12,870 nt of DNA from Candidatus Fermentibacteraceae bacterium. Lineage in GTDB: Bacteria; Fermentibacterota; Fermentibacteria; Fermentibacterales; JCC-6. The notes below the pieces were generated by a model. That model was given only the letters and a program-made list of their open reading frames with translations. It made no database searches and had not been told where the DNA came from. Positions 1 to 6,677 of the stretch are shown piece after piece; the stretch's first letter is position 1, and the number at the start of each line of letters is the position of its first letter. A program made the translations under genes and the position numbers. The stretch spans positions 1 to 12,870 of the forward strand of contig JAGGYZ010000124.1 in NCBI GenBank assembly GCA_021162285.1, written 5' to 3'.

Positions 1-937
1 ACCACTGATGACTCATCTCGTGTGCAAGAAGCCAGTCGTAGTTCGTGCTGCCGTTAACGGCTGATGCAATGTGAAACACCTGAGACAGGTGCTCCATGTC
101 GCCAAGTGGAGTTTGAACGTAACTGAATCTGCAGTCCCACGGATACGCTCCGTACAGGCTCTCATACCTTGAGAGCATCTGATCCACATGAACAAAAGAA
201 GCCAGTGCGTCATCAACATCCCATGAATACACATAGTAGAAGATCCTTGAATCCGTGGAATCGTGGAGCACGGCGTAATCAGCCACACTGATCGCTGCAA
301 GGTATGTGGACATGGGCTGGTCAAGGGTCCAGTTATAGGTAAGAGTTCCATCCATGTTGTCAGTCACCCCGGCAGAATCTCCGTTGGCCACCGCGTACAG
401 ACTATCAGGTACTGTAATGTGAAAGTCGTATGAGGCTTTGTCCGCCGGTCGATCGTGACAGGGGAACATGTATTTTCCCATGGAGGGATCACTTACAAAA
501 CCAACTCCCATCTGATAGGTCACGTAGGGATGAAAGTGAAACCCTCCCCAGGGCTCGTGATCAGGGCTTCCTGCGTAATCGATAACAAGATCGATGGTAT
601 CGGAAGTTGACGCAGGCCCGGGAAGTGTGATAAACAGGGAATCACCGTCCTGACTGAAAGATGAAGCTCCTGTAACCTGAGAAACAGTAAGCTCCCTGAG
701 GAAGAGTCTGAAGGTTGTAAGGTTCTCCTCTGTCGGTACAAGAGTTACCTCTGCAGTTGCATCTATTGTTTCAGCCTCTCTGTCGATGGTTATGGACAGG
801 TCGTAGTGCTGTACATCAATGGGTTCCAGGTCAAACTCCTGGTACAGAGGCTGCAGCCCCGGAGACAGGGGTCTGGTAAGGATCATGGGGTTGAATCTGG
901 GACTGTACATGGCGAACAGTATCATCAATATGTGCAT
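1..937 (-). CDS. M1-family zinc metallopeptidase (aminopeptidase N-like), C-terminal part outside window
   Basis: The visible 312 residues cover the N-terminal beta domain and the start of the catalytic domain of a gluzincin (M1) peptidase, which hydrolyses peptides through a zinc bound by HExxH plus a downstream Glu. HEMSHQW at residues 306-312 supplies two zinc ligands and the catalytic Glu; the third ligand lies off the window. GDMEH at 279-283, 27 residues before the first His, takes the place of the GAMEN substrate-binding motif and keeps its Glu. A WGGFHF segment near residues 130-135 fits the family's N-terminal domain. The ATG at 937 overlaps the kinase stop in TAATG and has GGAG at 947-944, so translation is probably coupled. 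The first residues are only weakly hydrophobic, so export is uncertain. The family call is firm; substrate and location are not. Confidence 0.9.
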   Translation of the reverse strand, partial: MHILMILFAMYSPRFNPMILTRPLSPGLQPLYQEFDLEPIDVQHYDLSITIDREAETIDATAEVTLVPTEENLTTFRLFLRELTVSQVTGASSFSQDGDSLFITLPGPASTSDTIDLVIDYAGSPDHEPWGGFHFHPYVTYQMGVGFVSDPSMGKYMFPCHDRPADKASYDFHITVPDSLYAVANGDSAGVTDNMDGTLTYNWTLDQPMSTYLAAISVADYAVLHDSTDSRIFYYVYSWDVDDALASFVHVDQMLSRYESLYGAYPWDCRFSYVQTPLGDMEHLSQVFHIASAVNGSTNYDWLLAHEMSHQW

Positions 938-2502
938 TATTCGCTCCAATCAAGCAGAAGACCATTTATAAACTCCCTGAGGATACTCAATCTGGGTACT
1001 ACTGCCTCGTTTATGGGCTCCACGCAATCCAGCAGACGAAGAAGTCTGTCGGCATCTCTGAAGGCATCTGATCCCTCTTCTACATCTTCCAGCAGAGGCA
1101 CAAGATAGGGCTTCAGGACCGGAAGCTCATACGGAAGAGCAGAGTTGAACATCATGTCTGCCTGCTCCTGAAACGGGAAAATATTCTTTCTTTCTCCCCG
1201 TCTGACACTGGGCCAGCCCATGATGGTTTCAGTGGCAGAATAACCCCTTCTGGTGCTGTCTCTTACTATCCTTCTTAACAGTCTGCCGTCTGAGGTGGAC
1301 ATTCTTGTGAGACGGTCTATGTTCAGAGTGGTCAGTGCGCTGATGTATATCTTGAATTTTGAAGCAACATCCACGCCTGGTGTCAAGCTGTCATTCAGCC
1401 CGTGTATCCCCTCTACAAGCAGAAACTCGTTGCTGCCCAGAGTCATGGGGTTAACATTGTCTTCCCTTTCGCCGTTGTGGAAATTGAAAACAGGCAGTTT
1501 AACCGTTTCTCCCTCAATAAGTTTTTTAACATGTTCGCCAAACAGCTGCGTGTTAAGTGCTCCAAGACATTCAAAATCGTAGCTTCCGTCTTTGTTCTTC
1601 GGGGTTTCAGAACGGTTTCTGAAGTAGTTATCCACACTTATCATCCGCGTTCCGAAACCCTCTGCGCGGAGGTAGGTTGCAAGCATTCTTGTAAAAGTTG
1701 TCTTGCCGCTGCAGGAAGGACCTGCAATCATCACTATTCTCTTTGCGGGAAACTCATCGCCGAGCCTGCTTACTATCTGGACAATACGCCGGTTCTGATA
1801 GAAATGACTCATCATCACTGCCTGTCTTCCGCCATCCTCCCGGATCCGCCGGTTGAGCAGGTCAACGGTATGAACTTTCATTCGGGATATGTGCTTTTCC
1901 TCAAGGTCCAGTTCTTTTGACAGTGAAGGATTGGCAACCCATGGAACTATTTCCGGCCATGTTTTACTGCCTGGAAACCTCAGAAGAAAGCTACCCCGGG
2001 ACGGTCTCAGTTCCCACGATGTCAACCAGGAAGTATCCGGAACCGTGGGACCCATGGCAAAAGCCCATGAATCTTCAAGGACATTTGCCCAGTAGGGCTC
2101 CTTCCCGATATGCCATCTTGGAAGAAGGGAGTGCTCGCCCACAAGGCCTAACGCTTCTCCGGAAGACAGTTTACGATGCTGAATGGGAAGAGCCTCCCCG
2201 GATATCCTGTTAAGCTCTTCCTCAAGCTTGACACAGACTTCTTTCTCCGAGCCTGGCTCCATACCCTCTATCCGGCACCTGTAGCCCAGAGAAATTGAAT
2301 GCTCAACCCACAGCTTCCAGTCGGGGTAAACCCTCTTTACAGCGAGATCCAGGGCCAGAATCAACCCTCTGCGGTAAACTTCCCTGCCTTCCGATACCCA
2401 CGGAGGTATAGGCTTTCCTTCCATGGATCCAAGTGGAAATACCAGTCCTGACGCATCTCTAACGGCAATTGAAGTTCTTTTGCCGAGGCTGTCTTCTCCC
2501 AT
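937..2502 (-). CDS. Nucleoside (uridine) kinase of the TGS/ThrRS-like-domain + P-loop kinase type
   Basis: This 521-residue protein belongs to the fused nucleoside kinase family (TM0751-like), which pairs an N-terminal region related to ThrRS TGS and second additional domains with a uridine-kinase/phosphoribulokinase P-loop domain. It probably phosphorylates a nucleoside with ATP or GTP in the cytoplasm. The C-terminal half is clear: Walker A GPSCSGKTT at 261-269, the SVDNYF acidic residue D291, EGIHGLN at 364-370, the arginine-rich lid RLLRRIVRDSTRRG from 407, and WPSVRRGE at 430-437. Residues 1-205 are divergent, and I see no ThrRS-type HxxxH motif there. The frame stays open upstream to 2814. 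I place the start at the ATG at 2502 because AAAGGA lies about eight bases before it and the upstream translation is Cys/Trp-rich and unlike a real protein. It ends in TAATG with the peptidase gene. The true substrate is unknown. Confidence 0.87.
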   Translation of the reverse strand: MGEDSLGKRTSIAVRDASGLVFPLGSMEGKPIPPWVSEGREVYRRGLILALDLAVKRVYPDWKLWVEHSISLGYRCRIEGMEPGSEKEVCVKLEEELNRISGEALPIQHRKLSSGEALGLVGEHSLLPRWHIGKEPYWANVLEDSWAFAMGPTVPDTSWLTSWELRPSRGSFLLRFPGSKTWPEIVPWVANPSLSKELDLEEKHISRMKVHTVDLLNRRIREDGGRQAVMMSHFYQNRRIVQIVSRLGDEFPAKRIVMIAGPSCSGKTTFTRMLATYLRAEGFGTRMISVDNYFRNRSETPKNKDGSYDFECLGALNTQLFGEHVKKLIEGETVKLPVFNFHNGEREDNVNPMTLGSNEFLLVEGIHGLNDSLTPGVDVASKFKIYISALTTLNIDRLTRMSTSDGRLLRRIVRDSTRRGYSATETIMGWPSVRRGERKNIFPFQEQADMMFNSALPYELPVLKPYLVPLLEDVEEGSDAFRDADRLLRLLDCVEPINEAVVPRLSILREFINGLLLDWSE

Positions 2503-2533
2503 GTAACCGTTCCTTTCTTGTGTTTGACAGCTG

Positions 2534-2562
2534 ATAATACTCCAATCAGGTGGTGATAGGAA
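2534..2562 (-). promoter_or_regulatory. Weak candidate promoter for the nucleoside kinase-M1 peptidase unit
   Basis: Reading the minus strand, TTCCTA (2562-2557) and TATTAT (2539-2534) are 17 bases apart. The -10 matches the consensus at five of six positions and the -35 at only three. A transcript from here would have a leader of about 25 bases before the ATG at 2502, which would exclude the longer open frame. The call rests only on hexamer matches. Confidence 0.3.
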
Positions 2563-2780
2563 CCCCCACGAGATGTTTTTCAAACATACTTCAGCACCAC
2601 TATCTCTTCTTCTCATGGTGACTTTATCTGCAGCCCACAAACACACAATACTCCGTATGCAATAAGGTTTCTCTCTGCATCTGTGTTGCCCGGGCAAGCT
2701 ATTCCAGGACAGTAATGTCAAACAGTATGTCTCAACCTCGATTTTAATTGCATAGTAAAGTGCCATTCTATGGTGCACTG

Positions 2781-2799
2781 AAAAACAGTCACTGTTTTT
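2781..2799. repeat. Perfect 9+1+9 palindrome, candidate operator
   Basis: AAAAACAGT is followed by a single C and its exact reverse complement ACTGTTTTT. The symmetry suits binding of a dimeric regulator. As an RNA hairpin it would be weak, with an A/U-rich stem and a three-base loop, so an operator is more likely than a terminator. It lies mid-spacer, about 280 bases from the kinase start and 157 bases from the secreted-protein start. Confidence 0.4.
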
Positions 2800-2902
2800 G
2801 GGACACGAAACCACAGCCCGAAATTTATCAGCTTATTAGTTCTTCTTGTGGGCTTTTAGACCGTATGGGAATCAGGACACCGGCGGATTATAGAAATCAC
2901 AG

Positions 2903-2931
2903 TTGACCTCGGAACCATTGTTCACCATTTT
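2903..2931 (+). promoter_or_regulatory. Weak candidate promoter for the secreted protein-xseA-xseB unit
   Basis: TTGACC (2903-2908) is a good -35 match (five of six). The hexamer 17 bases on, CATTTT at 2926-2931, is poor (three of six). GTATAA at 2935-2940 looks more like a -10 but is too far from this -35 and too close to the ribosome binding site. Only the -35 is persuasive. Confidence 0.25.
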
Positions 2932-2955
2932 CCCGTATAAGGGAATGGAGAAAAC

Positions 2956-3336
2956 ATGATTTCAGTTTATGCAATTCTGGCAGTGCTCGCGGCCACCTCT
3001 CCCCTGCTGGATGTTACCGATACCATGGATCGGGGAGCAACTGCTGTTTACACAGTTTCTCTCGATCACGAAACAGTTTACTGGATCACTCTTGAATCTG
3101 TTGACGGTCAAACCAATTTTGATATTGTCACTGCCTCAAGCGAAATGAACTTTGACCAGTTTATGAATCTGCCCTACGGTGAAGATTTCGTTTACGCCCT
3201 GGGATTTACCATAGTCAGCGGCATGGAGCCCGGGAATGAATCTCTAACCCTTCCTGCATCGGAATCCGGCCTTGTCTACATAGTGGTTCACGATACCGGT
3301 GGAAACGGTGGACAGTTCACACTGAAAATCCAGTAA
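2956..3336 (+). CDS. Small secreted beta-rich protein, possibly PPC-domain-like
   Basis: This 126-residue protein begins with a hydrophobic stretch of about 18 residues that resembles a signal peptide without basic residues, with possible cleavage near residues 14-20. No lipobox Cys is present. The rest alternates polar and hydrophobic residues as in a beta sandwich: VYTVSL and VYWITLESVDG early, then VYIVVHDTGGNGGQFTLKIQ at the end. That pattern recalls bacterial pre-peptidase C-terminal (PPC) domains, although the similarity is by eye only. The ATG at 2956 follows GGAG at 2947-2950. The stop TAA shares its last A with the xseA start, so a probable envelope protein is translationally linked to a cytoplasmic nuclease, with no obvious functional reason. 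Its function is unknown. Confidence 0.75.
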   Translation: MISVYAILAVLAATSPLLDVTDTMDRGATAVYTVSLDHETVYWITLESVDGQTNFDIVTASSEMNFDQFMNLPYGEDFVYALGFTIVSGMEPGNESLTLPASESGLVYIVVHDTGGNGGQFTLKIQ

Positions 3337-4589
3337 TGCATTCAGACCTTACAGTTCTTGAACTCAACCGGTCTGTAAAAACCGTTCTTCAGGCCGGATT
3401 TCCCGATCCAGTGTGGGTAAGAGGTATCGTTACCGGCTTGAGGAGAGTATCCGGCCGAGGTCATTCCTATTTTCAACTTGCAGATACTTCAGGTCCCGGG
3501 AAACAGCCTGATGCCGTTGTGGATTGCGCTCTTTTTGCCGGAGACCGTTCCAGAATATCCCTTGAAGCAGGCAGACACGGCAAACTGTTCCAGCTGGAGA
3601 ACAACACTGAGGTAAGAATTCTTGTCTCTGTGAGCTTCTATGACCGGTCAGGCCGTTTTCAGCTGATCATGAAGGGATTTGATGCGGAATTTGCAGGCGA
3701 AGCTGCTGCTGCAACCCTGCAGAGACTGGTTGCCCGGCTCTCCAGAGAAGGAGTCCTGACCGAGAACGGTACACTTCCATTGCCCGGAGTTCCTCTGAGT
3801 GTAGGTCTGGTTACTTCGAAGGGTTCCGCAGCTGAAACAGACTTTCTAAAAACCTTGGATGAATCAGGTTACCCATTCAGGGTTTTTGCTGCGTATGCAA
3901 CGATGCAGGGGAATTCTACATCAGAATCTGTGTGTGCAGCCTTCAACAGACTTGTGACAAGTCCTGTTTCCCTGGATGCTGTGGTATTAACAAGAGGAGG
4001 CGGATCCGCAACAGATCTTGCCTGGTTCAACGATGAGAGGGTGGCAAGAACAATTGCCCAGCTTCCATGGCCGGTAATTTCTGCAATTGGCCATGAAATT
4101 GATACTACACTGCCTGACTACGCCGCACACACCAGAGCGAAAACACCCACCCATGCTGCCTCTGTTCTTGTTGATACAGTAGCTGCATTCGACGATGCTG
4201 TTTCGGTGCTGAAACATTCACTGGTTTCCAGTGTTTCCCCGAAAATCCTCATGGAGTCAATGAGGATAAAGAACCTTGTTTCCGGACTGACGGTTCACCT
4301 TGCTTCACTTCCTTCCAGAAAGGCTGATGAACTGCACAGACTGGCATCCGGACTAAGCATTTCGGTTGCTGCAAAACTTCACAGCCTTCTTGCACAGATA
4401 ACCGAAGCAGAGAAACAGATAGAAATGCGTGATCCTGAAAAAATGTTGAAGCTGGGCTGGGCTGTGGTTCGTGACACAGACGGTTTACCTCTGCGCAGCG
4501 TAAAGCAGGTCACACAAAACCAGATTATCAGAATATCTATGAACCGCGGTTCACTGACAGCGGTTGTGAAGGAGATAGAAGATGACTGA
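3336..4589 (+). CDS. xseA: Exodeoxyribonuclease VII large subunit
   Basis: XseA is the catalytic subunit of exonuclease VII. It degrades single-stranded DNA from both ends into short oligonucleotides together with several copies of XseB, in the cytoplasm during DNA repair. The 417 residues show the family order: an OB-fold region at about 1-115 (VWVRGIVTGLRR, YFQLAD), the catalytic domain with RGGGS at 220-224, FNDERVAR at 231-238, IGHEIDTTLPDY at 251-262 and RAKTPTHAA at 267-275, then a helical XseB-binding region at about 285-365 and a C-terminal beta segment (LGWAVVRD, then LTAVVKEI). It is somewhat shorter than the E. coli protein (about 456). The ATG sits in TAATG at the end of the upstream gene with no clear Shine-Dalgarno site, suggesting reinitiation. 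It overlaps xseB by eight bases. Confidence 0.97.
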   Translation: MHSDLTVLELNRSVKTVLQAGFPDPVWVRGIVTGLRRVSGRGHSYFQLADTSGPGKQPDAVVDCALFAGDRSRISLEAGRHGKLFQLENNTEVRILVSVSFYDRSGRFQLIMKGFDAEFAGEAAAATLQRLVARLSREGVLTENGTLPLPGVPLSVGLVTSKGSAAETDFLKTLDESGYPFRVFAAYATMQGNSTSESVCAAFNRLVTSPVSLDAVVLTRGGGSATDLAWFNDERVARTIAQLPWPVISAIGHEIDTTLPDYAAHTRAKTPTHAASVLVDTVAAFDDAVSVLKHSLVSSVSPKILMESMRIKNLVSGLTVHLASLPSRKADELHRLASGLSISVAAKLHSLLAQITEAEKQIEMRDPEKMLKLGWAVVRDTDGLPLRSVKQVTQNQIIRISMNRGSLTAVVKEIEDD

Positions 4590-4779
4590 AGAATTGACCT
4601 ATTCACAGATGCTCACCGAGCTTGAAGGCATTGTTGATGCGGTTAGCCGTGACGACTGCCCTGTTGACGAACTGGAACACAAAGTACAAAGAGCCGCGCA
4701 GCTTATTAAAACACTGAGAGAACGGTTGGAAAAAACCGGAAAATCTGTATCTGAGATGCTTACAGAAATTGAAAACTGA
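4582..4779 (+). CDS. xseB: Exodeoxyribonuclease VII small subunit
   Basis: XseB is the small helical subunit that packs on the long helices of XseA and is needed for exonuclease VII activity. The 65-residue protein has the family pattern: LTYSQMLTELEGIVDAV at 5-21, a short acidic turn with CPVDELEHKVQRA at 26-38, and a second amphipathic helix ending in a polar tail. Its length is typical (E. coli about 80). AAGGAG lies seven bases before the ATG, inside the end of xseA, and the genes overlap by eight bases, which fits coupled synthesis. Its stop is ten bases from the convergent miaB stop. Confidence 0.96.
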   Translation: MTEELTYSQMLTELEGIVDAVSRDDCPVDELEHKVQRAAQLIKTLRERLEKTGKSVSEMLTEIEN

Positions 4780-4793
4780 TCCTGGAGGGTCAG
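4776..4793. terminator. Weak hairpin across the convergent xseB and miaB stop codons
   Basis: CTGATCC and GGGTCAG flank a TGGA loop. The stem is seven pairs with one G-T wobble in the plus-strand RNA, and has one C-A mismatch in the minus-strand RNA. In the minus direction it is followed by TTTTCAATTTC, a modest T-rich run that could help end the miaB transcript. In the plus direction no T tract follows. Both stop codons lie inside the hairpin. This is a possible but weak terminator. Confidence 0.3.
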
Positions 4794-6070
4794 CTGCAGG
4801 GTTCTCCGAAATGTGTATAACCGTCTGCCTTAACTATTTCTACCGGTACAAGCTCGCCGGGCGAGTAGTTCTGTGTTTCCAGAATAACAAGTCTGTTCCC
4901 CATTGTTCTTGAGGCTGTCTGCCCTGCTCTTTTTGCAGGACCGGTAACCAGAACTGTCATTTTTCTTCCAATAGTTTGCTTTGACTTTTCCAGGGTTATT
5001 CCTGTCTGAAGTTCCTGAAGAATTGAAAGCCTTCTCAAGCGTTCTTTCACAGGTACAGACGGTTCAATGTTCAATGCTGCTGTACCGGTTCTTTCACTGT
5101 ACCTGAAAAGAAATGCGTAGTCATATCTGACTTCCTCCAGAAGGGATACTGAATCCTCGAACTCCTCAGTTGTTTCGCCGGGAAACCCGGCTATCATGTC
5201 TGTAGAAACAACGATGTCCGGCATCATTTCTCTCAGCATGGCTACCTTTTCCAGGTAACTATGCCTGGTGTATCCCCTGTTCATAGCCTTCAGAACCCTG
5301 TCGTTACCTGACTGTGCAGGCAAATGGAATTGATTGCAGATGTTTTCCCTTGAAGACATTACACGGGCAAGCTTTTCTGTAAGGTCTCTGGGGTTACTGG
5401 TTACGAACCTGACCCTGCAACTATCTCCTGCTGTGTCAGACACCCTTTGAAGAAGCTCGGGAAATCTCACTCCATCGGAGGAATAAGAGTTAACATTCTG
5501 CCCCAGAAGAGTAACCTCTCTGTAACCCTCTTCAACCAGACTCTTTACTTCCTTCAAAATCAGTTCTGCCTGCCGGCTTCTTTCCCGTCCTCTAACCCTT
5601 GGAACAATACAGTAAGTACAGTAGTTGTTGCACCCGCGCATAACCGTTACAAACGATCTCGGAAACTGCTCTCTTACTGCTGTAACCTGCTCGTAGTCTT
5701 CAGAACCCTGATCGGTAACTGCAATTCTTCTTCTTTCCTGAAGCAGTTCAGGCAGAAGATGATACACATCGGGTCCCACAACCAGATCCAGCAGTTTTAT
5801 CTTTTTCAGCAGCTTCTCACCGTGTTCCTGGGCAACACAGCCGCACAGCACCATCACAGGTCTTTTTTCCGGTATTCCGGCAAGGTGGGTTATTCTTCCA
5901 AGTGCTCTTGTCTCTGCATGCTCACGCACTGCGCAGGTAACTACAAACACAGCTTCAGCGGCATGTACATCTTTTACGACTGTGTGTCCGGCTGACTGCA
6001 GTATGCCGGAGAGAATCTCACCGTCGTGAACATTCATCTGACAACCGTAGATCTCGATGTAGCATATCAT
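4790..6070 (-). CDS. miaB: tRNA-2-methylthio-N6-dimethylallyladenosine synthase (MiaB)
   Basis: MiaB is a radical-SAM methylthiotransferase that converts i6A37 to ms2i6A37 in tRNAs reading UNN codons. The 426 residues show the three parts. The N-terminal cluster-binding domain has C10 in YGCQMN, C46 in TCAVREHAE and C78 in CGCVAQ. The radical-SAM core has C147, C151 and C154 in RGCNNYCTYCIVP, followed by LLGQNVNSY, LPAQSGNDRVLKAMNRGY and GFPGETTEEF. A TRAM domain lies at about 360-426. YGCQMN and VREHAE favour MiaB over RimO or MtaB. The length is close to the family norm. It is last in the five-gene minus block, and its ATG overlaps the upstream stop as ATGA. The partner enzyme MiaA is not in this window. 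Confidence 0.97.
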   Translation of the reverse strand: MICYIEIYGCQMNVHDGEILSGILQSAGHTVVKDVHAAEAVFVVTCAVREHAETRALGRITHLAGIPEKRPVMVLCGCVAQEHGEKLLKKIKLLDLVVGPDVYHLLPELLQERRRIAVTDQGSEDYEQVTAVREQFPRSFVTVMRGCNNYCTYCIVPRVRGRERSRQAELILKEVKSLVEEGYREVTLLGQNVNSYSSDGVRFPELLQRVSDTAGDSCRVRFVTSNPRDLTEKLARVMSSRENICNQFHLPAQSGNDRVLKAMNRGYTRHSYLEKVAMLREMMPDIVVSTDMIAGFPGETTEEFEDSVSLLEEVRYDYAFLFRYSERTGTAALNIEPSVPVKERLRRLSILQELQTGITLEKSKQTIGRKMTVLVTGPAKRAGQTASRTMGNRLVILETQNYSPGELVPVEIVKADGYTHFGEPCS

Positions 6071-6669
6071 CCGGGAATAACCAGTTCCATAACCATACCT
6101 GCCAGTACCGGTATCCTGAGATTATCATCCAGGGGAATTTCAAAAAGCTCTGCCAGTGTTGCCGCTACGGCACCTGCTGCAAGCCCTGCAGGTGAAAGAG
6201 ACCATCCTCTTGCAGCAGAGATCTGAAGCAGAGGCATGGAAAACAGCAAACAACTGAGCAGGGCTGCAAGGCTGCCCTCCAGGGTTCTGCCGGAGACAAG
6301 AACTGTTCTGCCGAACTTCTTACCCACAAGAGCTGCGAAAGAATCTCCCACAGAGAGAAACACAAGTGCGGAAACTGCGATTTCAGTTCGGAACAGGTAA
6401 ACGGTCAGAGCTGCACTGGCCACAAGCACCGTTGAGGCAGTCATCCCCCCTTCCTGTTCTTTTCCCCTCAAAACTTTGCCGAAAAGTCCGAGAAAGAATT
6501 TGCGAAATACCCTGTTGCGGGATTTGATGATGTCCACCACAAGCATTCCCAGTGCAAGGGCAGCTAGAATAAAAACCATTTCCTTTTTCGGTAAAAAAAC
6601 AACGGCGGCAGGAATAATCAGAGATCCGAAATGAACCCCTTTACGAAGAATTTCTCTGGCATAGCCCAT
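6067..6669 (-). CDS. Dolichol/phytol-kinase-like membrane CTP:lipid kinase (SEC59/DGK1/VTE5 family)
   Basis: This 200-residue polytopic membrane protein resembles the family of dolichol kinase, yeast Dgk1 and plant phytol kinase, which transfer phosphate from CTP to an isoprenoid alcohol or diacylglycerol. Shared features are RKGVHF at 9-14, GGMTAST at 74-80 after a cytoplasmic loop, GDSFAALVGKKFGR at 108-121, GRTLEGSLA at 127-135 and the C-terminal PLDDNLRIPVLAG at 179-191. Several hydrophobic segments fill the remainder, including about 16-46, 80-106, 132-150 and 160-175. It starts eight bases after the outer-membrane protein gene without a strong Shine-Dalgarno site and overlaps miaB by four bases, so both junctions look coupled. 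The lipid substrate cannot be told from sequence; it could serve polyprenol recycling or phosphatidate formation. Confidence 0.8.
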   Translation of the reverse strand: MGYAREILRKGVHFGSLIIPAAVVFLPKKEMVFILAALALGMLVVDIIKSRNRVFRKFFLGLFGKVLRGKEQEGGMTASTVLVASAALTVYLFRTEIAVSALVFLSVGDSFAALVGKKFGRTVLVSGRTLEGSLAALLSCLLFSMPLLQISAARGWSLSPAGLAAGAVAATLAELFEIPLDDNLRIPVLAGMVMELVIPG

Positions 6670-6677
6670 AGACGGAG

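Larger units (their letters stand above)
2503..2955. other. Divergent intergenic spacer (453 bp) between nucleoside kinase and secreted-protein genes
   Basis: No gene with credible start, Shine-Dalgarno site and protein-like composition is seen on either strand. I also see no tRNA-like cloverleaf. The minus frame is open for 104 codons upstream of the kinase start, but that translation is rich in Cys and Trp and resembles no domain. The spacer holds a perfect 19-bp palindrome (2781-2799) and weak promoter-like hexamers at both ends. It is presumably the regulatory region for the two outward-facing transcription units. Confidence 0.7.

Noticed and set aside
13..351. 112-codon minus-strand open frame
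   Set aside because: It is another frame of the M1 peptidase gene, which is read through HEMSHQW in the correct frame.
1402..1920. 172-codon plus-strand open frame
   Set aside because: It lies wholly opposite the nucleoside kinase catalytic domain, has no Shine-Dalgarno site and no recognisable motif; it is an antisense shadow.
2521..2725. Two inverted copies of TGTCAAACA about 190 bases apart
   Set aside because: Nine bases separated this far can arise by chance in a 450-base spacer, and no further copies were seen.
5447..5995. 182-codon plus-strand open frame
   Set aside because: It is antisense to miaB, whose Cys motifs fix the real frame; the composition (Ser, His, Gln and Phe rich) is typical of a shadow.
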